Assembly (NCBI GenBank): GCA_015056255.1 | Contig: SVGP01000007.1 | Coordinates: 51,020 to 115,019 of the forward strand | DNA: 64,000 nucleotides | Direction of reading: 5' to 3' | Source: Clostridiales bacterium | Lineage (GTDB): Bacteria > Bacillota > Clostridia > Christensenellales > Aristaeellaceae | Translations under genes and position numbers: made by a program | Shown: piece by piece, positions 16,880 to 26,037 of the stretch | Position numbering within the stretch: the stretch's first letter is position 1 | Layout of the letters: each line of letters opens with the position of its first letter | Notes under the pieces: generated by a model | The model's database searches: none | The model's input: the letters and a program-made list of their open reading frames with translations, nothing else | What the model was told of the DNA's origin: nothing

Positions 16880-17446
16880 TTATCCAGGAAATACCGTATA
16901 GACAGCCGCGCCCAGCACGGCGGAAACGACGATGAACAAAATGGGCGATAGCTTCTTTTTTGAAAATTTACGCGGCAGAAAATACATCGCCATCAGCGCA
17001 AGGGTCAGAACGAGATCGGTTGAATCTGCGGCGCTTTTCTCCGGGAAAAGCGCTTTTACGAGCATGAACGCGCCTGTTGCAAGGACGATGCCGATCACGG
17101 CGGGCTTTACGCCGCGAAGAACAGCCTGAACATACCGGTTTTTGATGAGGTTTTTAAGAAGCGCCGTCAGAATGAGGATGATCAAAAACGACGGCAGCAC
17201 GACGGCAAGCGTTGCGAGGAGCGAGCCCCACACGCCCGCCTGCGACGCGCCGACGAAGGTTGCAAGGTTCACCATGATGGGCCCGGGCGTGGATTCGCTG
17301 ATGGCGATCATGTTGGAAAGCGCCTCGTCCTTGAGCCATCCGCAGGACAAAACCACGTCCCTGATCAAGGGAATTGCGCCGTATGCGCCGCCGAAGGCAA
17401 AAAGGCCCACCTTTAAAAAGCCAAGGAACAGATCAAGATAAATCAT
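16880..17446 (-). CDS. Chromate transporter family, half-size subunit 2
   Basis: A 188-residue membrane protein of the ChrA family short form. It shows FLKVGLFAFGGAYGAIPLI, then TPGPIMVNLATFVGASQAG, and four or five hydrophobic segments. Short ChrA proteins work as pairs; its partner is the overlapping upstream gene (ATGA overlap, 4 bases), implying coupled translation. True substrate is uncertain, since many clostridial members have no link to chromate. Confidence 0.88.
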   Translation of the reverse strand: MIYLDLFLGFLKVGLFAFGGAYGAIPLIRDVVLSCGWLKDEALSNMIAISESTPGPIMVNLATFVGASQAGVWGSLLATLAVVLPSFLIILILTALLKNLIKNRYVQAVLRGVKPAVIGIVLATGAFMLVKALFPEKSAADSTDLVLTLALMAMYFLPRKFSKKKLSPILFIVVSAVLGAAVYTVFPG

Positions 17447-18012
17447 GCGCCCGCCCCCTTTCGCCCGGCAATTAAAAACGCGCAGAGGCTGACCGCGCCC
17501 GCAATAACCATAAGCGCAATCGACGAAAAGCGGACGGAAAAGAGATTGACCAGGAACATCCCGATCATGGACAAAACCACAATCGCGCACGGAAGGGGCT
17601 TTTTCTTCATCTTTTTGACCATGTTGAAACCGGCGTCCAGAATCAGAATCGGAACCGCCATGCGGATGCCGCGAAACAGATTCTGAACAACAGGATAAAC
17701 AAGCAGCGCATCGAGTACGCCCGAAAGAAGGAAGATAATCAGAAACGACGGAAGCACGATGCCGATGGTGGCGATAATTGCGCCAAAAAGCCCCGCCTGT
17801 TTAAAACCCACAAAGGTGGCCATATTGATGGCGATCGGCCCGGGCGTGGACTCCGCCATCACGGTTACGTCCATCATTTCATCGTGCGTGATCCATTTTT
17901 TCCGTTCCACGCAATTGTTTTCGATCACAGAAATCATGGCGTATCCCCCGCCGAAGGTGAACACGCCGATTTTCGCAAAGGTCAGAAACAGGTCTTTTAA
18001 GATGGTTTTCAT
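17443..18012 (-). CDS. Chromate transporter family, half-size subunit 1
   Basis: A 189-residue member of the same family. The N-terminal LTFAKIGVFTFGGGYAMI and the STPGPIAINMATFVGFKQAG segment are the family hallmarks, and a ERKKWITHDEMMD loop lies between. GGAG precedes the chosen ATG; a longer upstream frame lacks a ribosome site. First gene of the leftward pair. Confidence 0.88.
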   Translation of the reverse strand: MKTILKDLFLTFAKIGVFTFGGGYAMISVIENNCVERKKWITHDEMMDVTVMAESTPGPIAINMATFVGFKQAGLFGAIIATIGIVLPSFLIIFLLSGVLDALLVYPVVQNLFRGIRMAVPILILDAGFNMVKKMKKKPLPCAIVVLSMIGMFLVNLFSVRFSSIALMVIAGAVSLCAFLIAGRKGAGA

Positions 18013-18170
18013 GGTTTGCGCTCCTGAGGTTTCATAAAAAAATGATAGCACAAACGGGCGGGAATGTAAATATGTCAAAGGAAAGGAAATAGGAGAAGCG
18101 ATAAGGCGAGATCGCGGTTTGGGGACGCAGAGCGCTAAGCAAAATATTGAATTTTTCGAAATGAAACATA

Positions 18171-18426
18171 CGCGGGCGATTCGTGAATCGCCCCTACGCG
18201 TTTTTCGATTATCGTTGGTTCCATCGCAGGACGGGGGCTTGCTCCCGCCTTACGTTCTCATACGTTGATCCGTTCCGCAATTATCGATCGGATAGGCGCT
18301 TGTGAGAGATTGATAAAATAGCGGCAATCCCTCAGTCAAAATCTTCGATTTTGACAGCTCCCTTTGCACAAGGGAACCGTTGGCAAAGCGAGTATCCGCA
18401 GTAGGGGCGATTCATGAATCGCCCGC
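18171..18426. repeat. Composite unit: inverted family A repeats flanking family B
   Basis: Left end CGCGGGCGATTC-GTGAATCGCCCCTACG and right end GTAGGGGCGATTC-ATGAATCGCCCGC are in opposite orientation. Between them is a family B element with GTCAAAATC-TTC-GATTTTGAC and an AGCTCCCTTTG hairpin. The arrangement resembles a small non-coding mobile unit with terminal inverted repeats. Confidence 0.6.
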
Positions 18427-18507
18427 TGTCTTTGGTTAATTATAGTATGCGTGGCGGGAATACATGAATCGCTCCAATGCGTTTTACGATTATCGATGTT
18501 TTGGATG

Positions 18508-18542
18508 CAAAAAAGCCTCTGCGGGTTTTCGCAGAGGCCTTT
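18508..18542 (-). terminator. Rho-independent terminator of the oligopeptide operon
   Basis: On the minus strand GCCTCTGCG-AAAAC-CGCAGAGGC is followed by TTTTTT, eight bases past the stop of the fused ATPase gene. Confidence 0.85.
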
Positions 18543-18549
18543 TGGAGAT

Positions 18550-20628
18550 TTAGTTGAGTTCCTTTCTGTATGCGTCCAGCTCGCGTTCGTTTCCATAAAC
18601 GAAGTGGTCGGGCAGGATTTCGCACCAGGTGGGTTTGTCTACTGAATAGTCGTGGCAGGAAGGATCGTAAACGATCAGCTTCTTTTCGCGCTCCAAGTAG
18701 GGGTTGGGGTTCGGAACTGCCGAGAGCAGCGCCTTGGTGTAGGGATGCAGCGGATGGCGGAAGAGCTCTTCGGCCTCTGCCAATTCGACGATGCGGCCCT
18801 TATGGATAACGGCGATGCGGTCGGAGATGAAGCGGACAACGGAAAGGTCGTGTGCGATGAACAGATAGGTCAGGCCTCTGTTCTTCTTAAGGTCGTTAAG
18901 AAGGTTGAGAACCTGCGCGCGGATGGAAACGTCCAGCGCGGAGATGGGTTCGTCGGCCACAATGAATTCGGGCTCCATGATGAGGGAGCGGGCAATGCCG
19001 ATTCTCTGGCGCTGGCCGCCGGAGAATTCGTGCGGGAAGCGGCTGGAGAACTCGGGCAGAAGGCCTACTTCTTCAAGGGCTTTCTTCACCTTGTCCTGGC
19101 GATCGTGCTCGTTTTTATAAAGCTTATGGTTGTAAAGGCCCTCGGAGACGATGTAGTCTACCTTGGCGCGCTCGTTTAAGCTGGCCATGGGATCCTGGAA
19201 GATCATCTGGCACTTGCGGATGACGTTAACGTCCTGCGCCTTATCGATCTTTCCGGAAATTCTTTCGCCGCGATAGAGAACTTCGCCGTTAGTGATGGGA
19301 TTGATGCGGACAATGGCGCGGCCGATGGTGGTCTTGCCGGATCCGGATTCGCCGACCAGGGAGAAGGTTTCGCCCTTATAGATGGTGAAGTTGACGTCGT
19401 CTACAGCGACAAACTTCTTTCTGCCGCTTCCAAAGGTAACCTGAAGGTTTTTGACTTCAACCAGCGCCTCGCGATCGGGAGACAGATGCGGATGCACGAT
19501 GTCGCCGGTCGAGGGCTGGGGCTCGTTCATCTTGCGGGACAGCTTTTCAACATCGATGGGCTGCTTCAACTCGGGCGCGCGCTTATCCAGCATCCAGGTC
19601 TTGGCCTGATGGGTAGGCGTAATATCGAACATCGGAGGCTCCTCTAAGAAGTCGATATTCAGCGCCTTCTTATTGCGGGGAGCGAAGGAGTCGCCGGTGA
19701 CCTTGTTGAAAAGGTTCGGAGGCGTTCCGTCGATGGCGGGCAGCTTTTCGCCCTTAACGCCCAGCTGAGGCATGGCGGACAGGAGCGCCCAGGTGTAGGG
19801 ATGGCGGGGATTGAAGAAAATCTCGTTCGCCATACCGATTTCGATGATCTGACCGGCATACATAACCGCTACGCGATCGGCGACGTTGGCAACGACGCCC
19901 AAGTCGTGGGTGATGTAGATGATGGTCATGTGCTTTTCCTTCTGAAGCTTTCTGATCAGCTCCAGAATCTGCGCCTGGATGGTAACGTCAAGGGCGGTAG
20001 TCGGCTCGTCGCAGATGAGGATCTGCGGGTTGCAGGCTACGGCGATGGCGATAACAACTCTCTGGCGCATGCCGCCGGAGAACTCGTGCGGATACTGGTT
20101 GTAGCGGCGAGCAGCGTCTGGAATGCCGACCAGCTCCAGAAGCTCAATGGCCTTGGCCTTGGCGGCTGCGCCGTGAACGTTCTGGTTGAGCTCGATGGCT
20201 TCCTTGATCTGAAGGCCGATTTTCTTTAAGGGGTTGAGGCTCGTCATGGGGTCCTGGGTGACCATGGCGATCTTCTTGCCGCGAATCTTGCGCCACTGGG
20301 ATTCCGTCTTTAACTTGGCAAGATCCACGCCGTCATACATGATGCTTCCGCCGGTGATGGAGCCGTTTTTATCCAGCATGCCGACGAAGGTTTTTGTAAA
20401 TACGGATTTACCGGAGCCGGATTCGCCGACGATAGCGAGGGTTTCGCCGTCGTACAGATCCAAAGAACAGCGGCGGATGGCGTTCAGCTTCTGACCGCGC
20501 AGGGTGAATTCTACCTCGACGTCTCTTGCGGAAAGGATGGGCTCGGTGGAAAGCACCTGCTTTGCGCGTTTTTCAAATTCCATCTCAAGCGAGGCGGAAT
20601 GCGTATTGATTTTCATGTTCTCAGACAT
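18550..20628 (-). CDS. Fused oligopeptide ABC transporter ATPase (OppD-OppF)
   Basis: A 692-residue protein with two complete ABC ATPase domains. The first has Walker A GESGSGKS (residues 68-75), signature FSGGMRQR and Walker [13 protein letters not shown]. The second has GESGSGKTT (near 427), FSGGQRQR and [12 protein letters not shown]. Each has the OppD/OppF-type C-terminal extension ([26 protein letters not shown]). The fusion replaces the usual heterodimer and energises OppBC import of peptides. The start was chosen at the ATG behind GAGGTG. It is the last gene of the leftward operon, 10 bases after oppC. Confidence 0.92.
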   Translation of the reverse strand: MSENMKINTHSASLEMEFEKRAKQVLSTEPILSARDVEVEFTLRGQKLNAIRRCSLDLYDGETLAIVGESGSGKSVFTKTFVGMLDKNGSITGGSIMYDGVDLAKLKTESQWRKIRGKKIAMVTQDPMTSLNPLKKIGLQIKEAIELNQNVHGAAAKAKAIELLELVGIPDAARRYNQYPHEFSGGMRQRVVIAIAVACNPQILICDEPTTALDVTIQAQILELIRKLQKEKHMTIIYITHDLGVVANVADRVAVMYAGQIIEIGMANEIFFNPRHPYTWALLSAMPQLGVKGEKLPAIDGTPPNLFNKVTGDSFAPRNKKALNIDFLEEPPMFDITPTHQAKTWMLDKRAPELKQPIDVEKLSRKMNEPQPSTGDIVHPHLSPDREALVEVKNLQVTFGSGRKKFVAVDDVNFTIYKGETFSLVGESGSGKTTIGRAIVRINPITNGEVLYRGERISGKIDKAQDVNVIRKCQMIFQDPMASLNERAKVDYIVSEGLYNHKLYKNEHDRQDKVKKALEEVGLLPEFSSRFPHEFSGGQRQRIGIARSLIMEPEFIVADEPISALDVSIRAQVLNLLNDLKKNRGLTYLFIAHDLSVVRFISDRIAVIHKGRIVELAEAEELFRHPLHPYTKALLSAVPNPNPYLEREKKLIVYDPSCHDYSVDKPTWCEILPDHFVYGNERELDAYRKELN

Positions 20629-20638
20629 TTTATCCACC

Positions 20639-21775
20639 TCACACATGATTGCGCGGGTCGCACGCATCGGAGAACGCGTTGCCCACGAGATAGAACGTGA
20701 CCGTGATCAGAGATACGATCGCCGCGGGGAATACGAGAAGGTAGGGATACTCGAGGAAGTTAGAACGCGCGTCTCTTAAAAGAATACCCAGGGACGGCGT
20801 AGAAATGTCGAGCAGGCCCAGATAGGACAGCGTGGTTTCGTAGGCGATGATGCCCGGGATGGACAAAGCCAGACGAAGAACGATAACGCTGATTAAGTAG
20901 GGGAAGATATTCTTGGTCAGGATGCGCCAAAGGCCGGTGCCCAGGCAGCGGGAGGCGAGGTTGTATTCGCGGTCACGGTACATGAAGACGAGGTTTCGGA
21001 TATTTCTCGCCGTGCCCAGCCAGTAAAACGCGATCATGGCGACAGCCATAATGAGCGTGGACTTACCGATCATAAGGGCGATTAAGGTCATGTAGATGAT
21101 GGTCGGGATATTGTCAATGAAGTTATAAAGCTCGGTAAAGAAGCGGTCGAGCTTTCTTACATAGCCCCAGAGAAGGCCGATGATCACGCCGACAATGATC
21201 TGGCCGATGGATACGCTTACGGAGAGGATGATGGAAGTGCGGGTTGCGCTCCATACCTGGCACCAGTAGTCGCAGCCGAGGGAGTCGGTTCCGAACCAGA
21301 AATGGCTGTTGGGCGAAAGGAAGCGGGTTTCGCGGTTGGGATGGTCGATACGAACGGTGTTGGCATCGTAAATCGAAATGGCGGGCGCGATAAAGGTGAA
21401 GATGATCAGCGCGAAGAACACGCAGGCCATAAATACGGCGACCTTTTTCTTAATAAAGTTCTGCCAAACGCTCTTCCAATAGGAATAGTTCGAGTAGCCG
21501 GTACGCTCTGCGTCCTGCGCGCGGTATTCCGCAAACTGGAACAGCTGCTTTTCGGGCATCTTGCTTCGGGTTGCAGTGTGAATACTGCCGGGGCCATACT
21601 GCTTGTCGACATCGCTTTCAACGGCGTCGTAATTGGTTTCAAGGTTAACAACCTTGCGGCTTTCGTCTGCACCAATGGCGCTTACACGGTTTTCTTCCTT
21701 TACAGGAAGCTCGGTCTGCGCCTCAACATTGCTGTTGGTATAGCGAACGACCTTAACGTCTTCCTTCTTAGCCAT
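20639..21775 (-). CDS. Oligopeptide ABC transporter permease (OppC-like)
   Basis: A 378-residue permease. A cytoplasmic N-terminal extension of about 110 residues precedes the first helix ([20 protein letters not shown]), and the [20 protein letters not shown] motif is typical of DppC/OppC. The permease loop [16 protein letters not shown] contacts the ATPase. It begins one base after the OppB stop, with AGGAGG inside the end of OppB. Confidence 0.92.
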   Translation of the reverse strand: MAKKEDVKVVRYTNSNVEAQTELPVKEENRVSAIGADESRKVVNLETNYDAVESDVDKQYGPGSIHTATRSKMPEKQLFQFAEYRAQDAERTGYSNYSYWKSVWQNFIKKKVAVFMACVFFALIIFTFIAPAISIYDANTVRIDHPNRETRFLSPNSHFWFGTDSLGCDYWCQVWSATRTSIILSVSVSIGQIIVGVIIGLLWGYVRKLDRFFTELYNFIDNIPTIIYMTLIALMIGKSTLIMAVAMIAFYWLGTARNIRNLVFMYRDREYNLASRCLGTGLWRILTKNIFPYLISVIVLRLALSIPGIIAYETTLSYLGLLDISTPSLGILLRDARSNFLEYPYLLVFPAAIVSLITVTFYLVGNAFSDACDPRNHV

Positions 21776-23092
21776 TTATCTCGTGCCTCCTTTCCCGGTA
21801 AGGCGAATGCGGGGATCGAGGATAATCATCAGTACATCGCCCAGGAAAAGGCCGATGATGCCCAGAGAGGCATACAGGGAAACGATGGCCTGAACGAGGT
21901 TGGTGTCGTACTTTGCAATGGCGTCGGGCAGAAGGTTTCCAAGGCCGGGCACGCCGAACATCTTTTCAACCAGAATGGAACCGCCGACGGTCAGAAGCAC
22001 GGAATAGGGCAGATACTGCGCAAGGGGCAGAAAAGCGTTTTTCATAACGTGCTTAAACATTACCTGCGTGGTGGACATGCCCTTGAGCTTCGCAAGGCGG
22101 ATATAGTCCTTGTTGAGCTCGTCAACCATGTATCTTCTCATCCACAGCATATAGCTGGCGATGGAACCCATGGAAAGGGAGATCATCGGCAGAATTGCGC
22201 TCTGCGGATCGGTGACCGAATACTGAATGGGCAGGCCAAACAGACGGTTACCGATGATCATAACGAGGAAGTAAGTAACCAGGTGGGGAACGGCGTTTAT
22301 AAAGATGGTGAAGGCCTGACCGGCGGCGTCCAAAACGCCGTCTTTATAGCGGGCCTGCATAATGCCCAGCGGTACGCCGATGACGAGGGCAATTGCCAGC
22401 GCGCAAAGGCCGATGCGCATGGAAATGGTGATTTTGGAAGATATGATTTCGGTTACCGGGAGACCCGTCTGCACGCGGTGGGACTCGCCGAAGTTGAGCC
22501 AGACGCGCATATTGGTGAAATAATCCCAGTCGTCCGTAGTTTTCTCATCCTGAACCTGTACCTCTTTGCCCTCCTTGCGAACGGTGAAGTTGCCGGTGTG
22601 AACGCCGCAGGTAACGGTGTATTTTACCTTCTTCTGAACCTCGTTGTCGGTTTTCAGAACGATGGTGTTGGGCTTTTCGGGGTCGTCAGACACGTATGCC
22701 TCGATGGCCTGAACCACCGGGTACTCGTCCGTCACGCCCTCAAGGCGCTCGAGCTTAACATCCTCGGGCTTGATGTTGGCCGCTTCACCCTTTTCAAGGA
22801 AGCGGATCTCGTAGGTATTGGCGTCAACCAGGTTGACTCTGTCGTAGTAGTGCGCTTTGTGCTCGGTTTTGATAAGCTCTTTATAGAATCTGCCGAGCTG
22901 CACAAACGGATGATCCAGATAGCCGCTTGCTTCCAGCATATCGTGCTGCTGCTCTTTGGTCAGCTTGATCAGCTGATCCTCGGTAAAGAAATAATCCGTG
23001 GGCAGAAGTCTCAGCAGTAAAAATACCACCGAAACAACCAAAATCACGGTGATAAGCGACTGAAATAAGCGCTTGATCGTGTATTTAAACAT
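21776..23092 (-). CDS. Oligopeptide ABC transporter permease (OppB-like) with large insert
   Basis: A 438-residue permease, about 120 residues longer than usual. The first helix (SLITVILVVSVVFLLLRLL) is followed by an extracytoplasmic insert of about 200 residues (35-235), rich in charged residues and with a beta-like part (YEIRFLEKGEAANIK, VKYTVTCGVHTGNFTV). The usual core then follows (ISMRIGLCALAIALVIGVPL, the DELNKDYIRLAKLKGMS loop, GVPGLGNLLPDAI). The insert may touch the binding protein or cell wall. It is the second gene of the operon. Confidence 0.9.
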   Translation of the reverse strand: MFKYTIKRLFQSLITVILVVSVVFLLLRLLPTDYFFTEDQLIKLTKEQQHDMLEASGYLDHPFVQLGRFYKELIKTEHKAHYYDRVNLVDANTYEIRFLEKGEAANIKPEDVKLERLEGVTDEYPVVQAIEAYVSDDPEKPNTIVLKTDNEVQKKVKYTVTCGVHTGNFTVRKEGKEVQVQDEKTTDDWDYFTNMRVWLNFGESHRVQTGLPVTEIISSKITISMRIGLCALAIALVIGVPLGIMQARYKDGVLDAAGQAFTIFINAVPHLVTYFLVMIIGNRLFGLPIQYSVTDPQSAILPMISLSMGSIASYMLWMRRYMVDELNKDYIRLAKLKGMSTTQVMFKHVMKNAFLPLAQYLPYSVLLTVGGSILVEKMFGVPGLGNLLPDAIAKYDTNLVQAIVSLYASLGIIGLFLGDVLMIILDPRIRLTGKGGTR

Positions 23093-23129
23093 CCGGTCAT
23101 CCCCTCTTAGCTGTTTAATGAATCAATAA

Positions 23130-23212
23130 GGCCGTTTCGCCCATTGATCATGAAACGGCTCATATGCTTTGAATATGGGAAGGGGCGGCCTTCCGATACA
23201 GAAGGCCGTCCC
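23130..23212 (-). other. Stem-loops between binding-protein gene and permeases
   Basis: Two hairpins occupy the spacer: GGCCGTTTC with GAAACGGCT (about 23131-23160) and a 12-bp GC-rich stem, GGGGCGGCCTTC with GAAGGCCGTCCC (23182-23212). Neither has a strong U-run. Such structures often stabilise the upstream mRNA so that binding protein is made in excess over permeases. Confidence 0.6.
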
Positions 23213-23240
23213 TAACCGTAAGGCTATTATTTCCGATAAA

Positions 23241-25115
23241 TTACTTTACGAACGCCTTGTACTGCTCAGCAGTGTAAACTTCGGTGCTGGTTTCCCAGTT
23301 GACGTAACGCTCGGACTGGTTGCCGTAAGCAGAGTAGACCTTGGTGTAGTTGTTGACCTTGGTCAGCTCCCAAACAACGCTGTAGGACCACGGGATTACG
23401 AGGGCATGCTCGAGCATGTAGGCCTCGGCTACCGCGAACGCAGCATAGCGGGCATCCAGATCATCGGTGATGGCCTTCGCTTCGTTTACAAGGCGGGTGA
23501 ACTCCTTGTAGGTGGCGATCAGCTTCTCATCGGTGGCGTTGTTGATCTTGGAGTAGGACTGAGAATAGTAAGCATTGTCCTCACCATAGGTTTCCTGGCC
23601 GAGGAAGTTGATGGGATCGGCGAAGTCAGCGCCCCAACCATTGATGTAGATGGAGGCCAGCTGCGGATCGCGAACTTCGGTGTTGAGCTTGGAAACGTAG
23701 GTCTTGGTATCGAGAACAACGAGGTCCTCGCCCAGGCAGGTCTTGATCAGGTTGGCGAATACGTCGGCGGTCTCCTTCGCGGTGGTGGAAGAACCGGAGA
23801 TGTAGTAAGCCATCTTGACGGGGAGCTCGATGCCGGCGGCGGTGAGCTCTTCGATAGCGGCAGCCTTGTAGGCAGCGGCCTTCTCGGCGTCTACACGGGC
23901 GAACTTATCGGTAGCATACTGAAGACCGATCTGGTCGCGAACGAGCTGGGTGTAGTCAACGCCAGCGGAGGTAACGGCTACAGCATTGGCGGTGTAGCAG
24001 AAGTTCTGGCAGGACAGGGGGTTGATGTCGTTGGTGCGGGCGAGGTAGTTGGTGGCGTCGAGGCCGTAGTAGAGAGCGAGACGGAAGTTCTCGTTGGCAA
24101 CGGCGGTGTTCCAAGCTACGTCGGGCGTACCGTCTTCATTCTTCTTGTCATATACCAGGTGGATCTGGTAGGAGTACTTGGTGGGACGGGCTTCAACGAG
24201 GTTGTCGTTGTACTCGTGGTTGGGATCGGTGTAGATGGTGTTCAGCTTGGAGGCGGGCAGCTCGATGTAATCGAGTTCGCCGGCGGTGAACATCTCGTAA
24301 GCAACGTCACCAGATTCAACCATCTTAACGGTTACGGTGTCAAACAGCTTGACTTCGTCGATGGCATGATAGCTTTCGTTCTTGGTCAGAACCTTTTCGT
24401 TCTGATAGATGTAGGTGGTGATGGTGTAGGGGCCGTTGTACCACATGGTGGTGTAGTCGGCGCCGAAATAACCGTCAACACCGATCTCGTCGATCAGCTC
24501 GGCGGAGAGGGGAGCTAAGCAGTTGTAGGTAGCAACAGAGGGGAAGTAGGAGAGCTTATCAACGCACTCATACTGGATGGTGTAGGTATCGGGGCAGGAT
24601 ACGGCTACCATCTCAAGGAACTTGTCAAGGCCGAGAGCCTTGCCTTCTTCAACAGAAAGCTCCTTGGTGTAGTTGTAGTAGTCGGCAGCGCCCTTGATCA
24701 TTTCCATGGGCATGGAAGTGTTGGCAGCCTGGTTCTTGTGGAAGTTGAGAACCCACTCAAGACCGGTGAGCCAGTCTTCGGCGGTGCAGTCAGCCATGTA
24801 TTCGCCAGTGTAGTCAACCCAAACGATGTCCTCGTTCAGCTTGAAGATCCAGGTCTGGCCGCCGTCGGGAGAGGACCACTCTTTGGCAGCAGCGGGGATC
24901 AGGGCGCCGGCGGCGTCGTTGGTGAGCAGGTGCTCGTAGCAGTTGCTCAGAACGTTGAGGTCAACAGCAGCCTGAGAATAGTGGTAGCAGAAAGTTTCCA
25001 TTTCGTTGGCCTGGGTCTGGTAATCCTTGAAGTTCTTGATTTCTTCGGCGCCTGCGAAGGACATGCAGCCGAACATCAGAACGATTGCCAGAACGAGAGA
25101 CAGAGTCTTCTTCAT
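23241..25115 (-). CDS. Peptide ABC transporter substrate-binding protein (family 5)
   Basis: A 624-residue extracytoplasmic solute-binding protein. The signal peptide MKKTLSLVLAIVLMFGCMSF is followed by AGAEE; the Cys is not in a good lipobox. Family 5 features are GGQTWIFKLNEDIVWVD, DYYNYTKELSVEEGKALGLD, WYNGPYTITTYIYQNEKV and a C-terminal IYINGWGADFADPINFLG. It captures peptides for OppBCDF. Start fixed by GGAGG upstream. It is the first gene of the leftward operon, with a strong promoter and a hairpin-containing spacer before oppB. Confidence 0.92.
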   Translation of the reverse strand: MKKTLSLVLAIVLMFGCMSFAGAEEIKNFKDYQTQANEMETFCYHYSQAAVDLNVLSNCYEHLLTNDAAGALIPAAAKEWSSPDGGQTWIFKLNEDIVWVDYTGEYMADCTAEDWLTGLEWVLNFHKNQAANTSMPMEMIKGAADYYNYTKELSVEEGKALGLDKFLEMVAVSCPDTYTIQYECVDKLSYFPSVATYNCLAPLSAELIDEIGVDGYFGADYTTMWYNGPYTITTYIYQNEKVLTKNESYHAIDEVKLFDTVTVKMVESGDVAYEMFTAGELDYIELPASKLNTIYTDPNHEYNDNLVEARPTKYSYQIHLVYDKKNEDGTPDVAWNTAVANENFRLALYYGLDATNYLARTNDINPLSCQNFCYTANAVAVTSAGVDYTQLVRDQIGLQYATDKFARVDAEKAAAYKAAAIEELTAAGIELPVKMAYYISGSSTTAKETADVFANLIKTCLGEDLVVLDTKTYVSKLNTEVRDPQLASIYINGWGADFADPINFLGQETYGEDNAYYSQSYSKINNATDEKLIATYKEFTRLVNEAKAITDDLDARYAAFAVAEAYMLEHALVIPWSYSVVWELTKVNNYTKVYSAYGNQSERYVNWETSTEVYTAEQYKAFVK

Positions 25116-25191
25116 TGAGGTAACCTCCCTATTTTTTGTGGAAAACGAGGTAAAAGATGATTGATACTTCGCTGTCCAACGGATAAATGAT

Positions 25192-25220
25192 ATTATACCG
25201 ATAACCCCCCTTCTTGTCAA
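25192..25220 (-). promoter_or_regulatory. Strong promoter of the oligopeptide operon
   Basis: TTGACA (25220-25215), a 17-bp spacer and TATAAT (25197-25192) on the minus strand match the consensus exactly, 77 bases upstream of the binding-protein start. Confidence 0.85.
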
Positions 25221-25355
25221 TAACAAAAATGAAGTTTTTTCACCTTTCAAATTCATCACATTGCACAATTTTGCCTGTTTTCGCTAAAATTACGCAAATT
25301 TGACGCATCTTGCGCCCATATTTGATTATCGACCGAATTCATCCTGCAAATTTAC

Positions 25356-25384
25356 TTGCGTTCAGGTGCAATTTGGTATACAAT
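25356..25384 (+). promoter_or_regulatory. Promoter of the small membrane protein gene
   Basis: TTGCGT (25356-25361), a 17-bp spacer and TACAAT (25379-25384) lie 32 bases upstream of the start. Confidence 0.6.
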
Positions 25385-25415
25385 ACAGAATATGATCAAT
25401 AAGGAGACAAACGGC

Positions 25416-25814
25416 ATGAAAAAGAAAATCTTTCAAAAATATATGACGCGCCCCCTCGTCTACATGACGATTACCCGCCTGATGACGGCCCTGATTTTTC
25501 TTCTGGCAGTCACCAAATTTCTAAACACCCGCGTCACAAATTCGGCAGTTTCCGGCTTTCTGGCCGCGCTTTTTGCGCTTTTTGCCTATCTTGTGTATCT
25601 CAGGATGGACGGCCTGAGAATTCCGAGAATGAAATATTTCAAGAGCAAAAAGAAAAAAGAGCCCGTCATAACCCAAAGCTCAATGACCGACCACTTGGAC
25701 GACGACGCGCCGGTAACCTTTGACGAGCTTGAAGAGGATGAGCGTGACTGGATCTCGTTTGTTTCGAGCGCTGTCAATTTTGTGATTTTTACTGTCCTTT
25801 CCTTCATTATATAA
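25416..25814 (+). CDS. Small membrane protein of unknown function
   Basis: A 132-residue protein. Hydrophobic segments lie near residues 15-33 (MTITRLMTALIFLLAVTKFL), 42-62 (VSGFLAALFALFAYLVYL) and at the C-terminus (VSSAVNFVIFTVLSFII). A basic stretch (KSKKKKEP) and an acidic one (DHLDDDAPVTFDELEEDE) sit in the central cytoplasmic loop. Start chosen by AAGGAG nine bases upstream. It is monocistronic with its own promoter and terminator. No family recognised. Confidence 0.8.
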   Translation: MKKKIFQKYMTRPLVYMTITRLMTALIFLLAVTKFLNTRVTNSAVSGFLAALFALFAYLVYLRMDGLRIPRMKYFKSKKKKEPVITQSSMTDHLDDDAPVTFDELEEDERDWISFVSSAVNFVIFTVLSFII

Positions 25815-25833
25815 TAGGAAATTTTTATCCATA

Positions 25834-25875
25834 AAAACCGAGCGGCTTTCAAATTTGAAGCCGCTCGGTTTTTGT
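25834..25875. terminator. Bidirectional terminator
   Basis: ACCGAGCGGCTT and AAGCCGCTCGGT form a GC-rich stem, flanked by AAAAA upstream and TTTTTG downstream. It ends the small membrane protein transcript. Confidence 0.85.
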
Positions 25876-25893
25876 GGATCTTAACCTCAAAAA

Positions 25894-25973
25894 CGCGGGC
25901 GTGCAATGCACGCCCTTACATCCCGTGATTGTGCTTTCATCATCCAGTAGGGGCGATCATTGATCGCCCGCGC
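25894..25973. repeat. Inverted pair of family A hairpin repeats
   Basis: 25894-25919 (CGGGCGTGC-AAT-GCACGCCC, ending TTAC) faces 25947-25973 (GTAGGGGCGATC-ATT-GATCGCCC-GCGC). Stem sequences differ, edges are conserved. Confidence 0.75.
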
Positions 25974-26037
25974 AAACTTAATGACCTTGGCCGGAGAATA
26001 TCATACCGGCTCTTTCTGTTAACGCTTCCTTCCCTGT

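Larger units (their letters stand above)
18013..18549. other. Intergenic region filled with hairpin repeats
   Basis: No gene is supported. It contains a family A copy (18171-18198), a GGGGG-CTTG-type hairpin (near 18226-18255), a family B copy (18321-18380), an opposing family A copy (18401-18426), a decayed family A copy (18449-18484) and the terminator of the peptide-transport operon. Confidence 0.75.

Noticed and set aside
21302..23020. 572-codon plus-strand open frame antisense to the oligopeptide permeases
   Set aside because: The permeases on the minus strand show strong family motifs; the antisense frame has low-complexity G/V/N-rich composition and no family signature.
23169..24518. 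449-codon G/V-rich plus-strand frame
   Set aside because: Shadow of the family 5 binding protein caused by its codon use.
25255..25310. AATTTTAGCGAAAAC element upstream of the oligopeptide operon resembling a CodY box
   Set aside because: Only about nine of fifteen positions match and it lies far upstream of the -35; not enough support.
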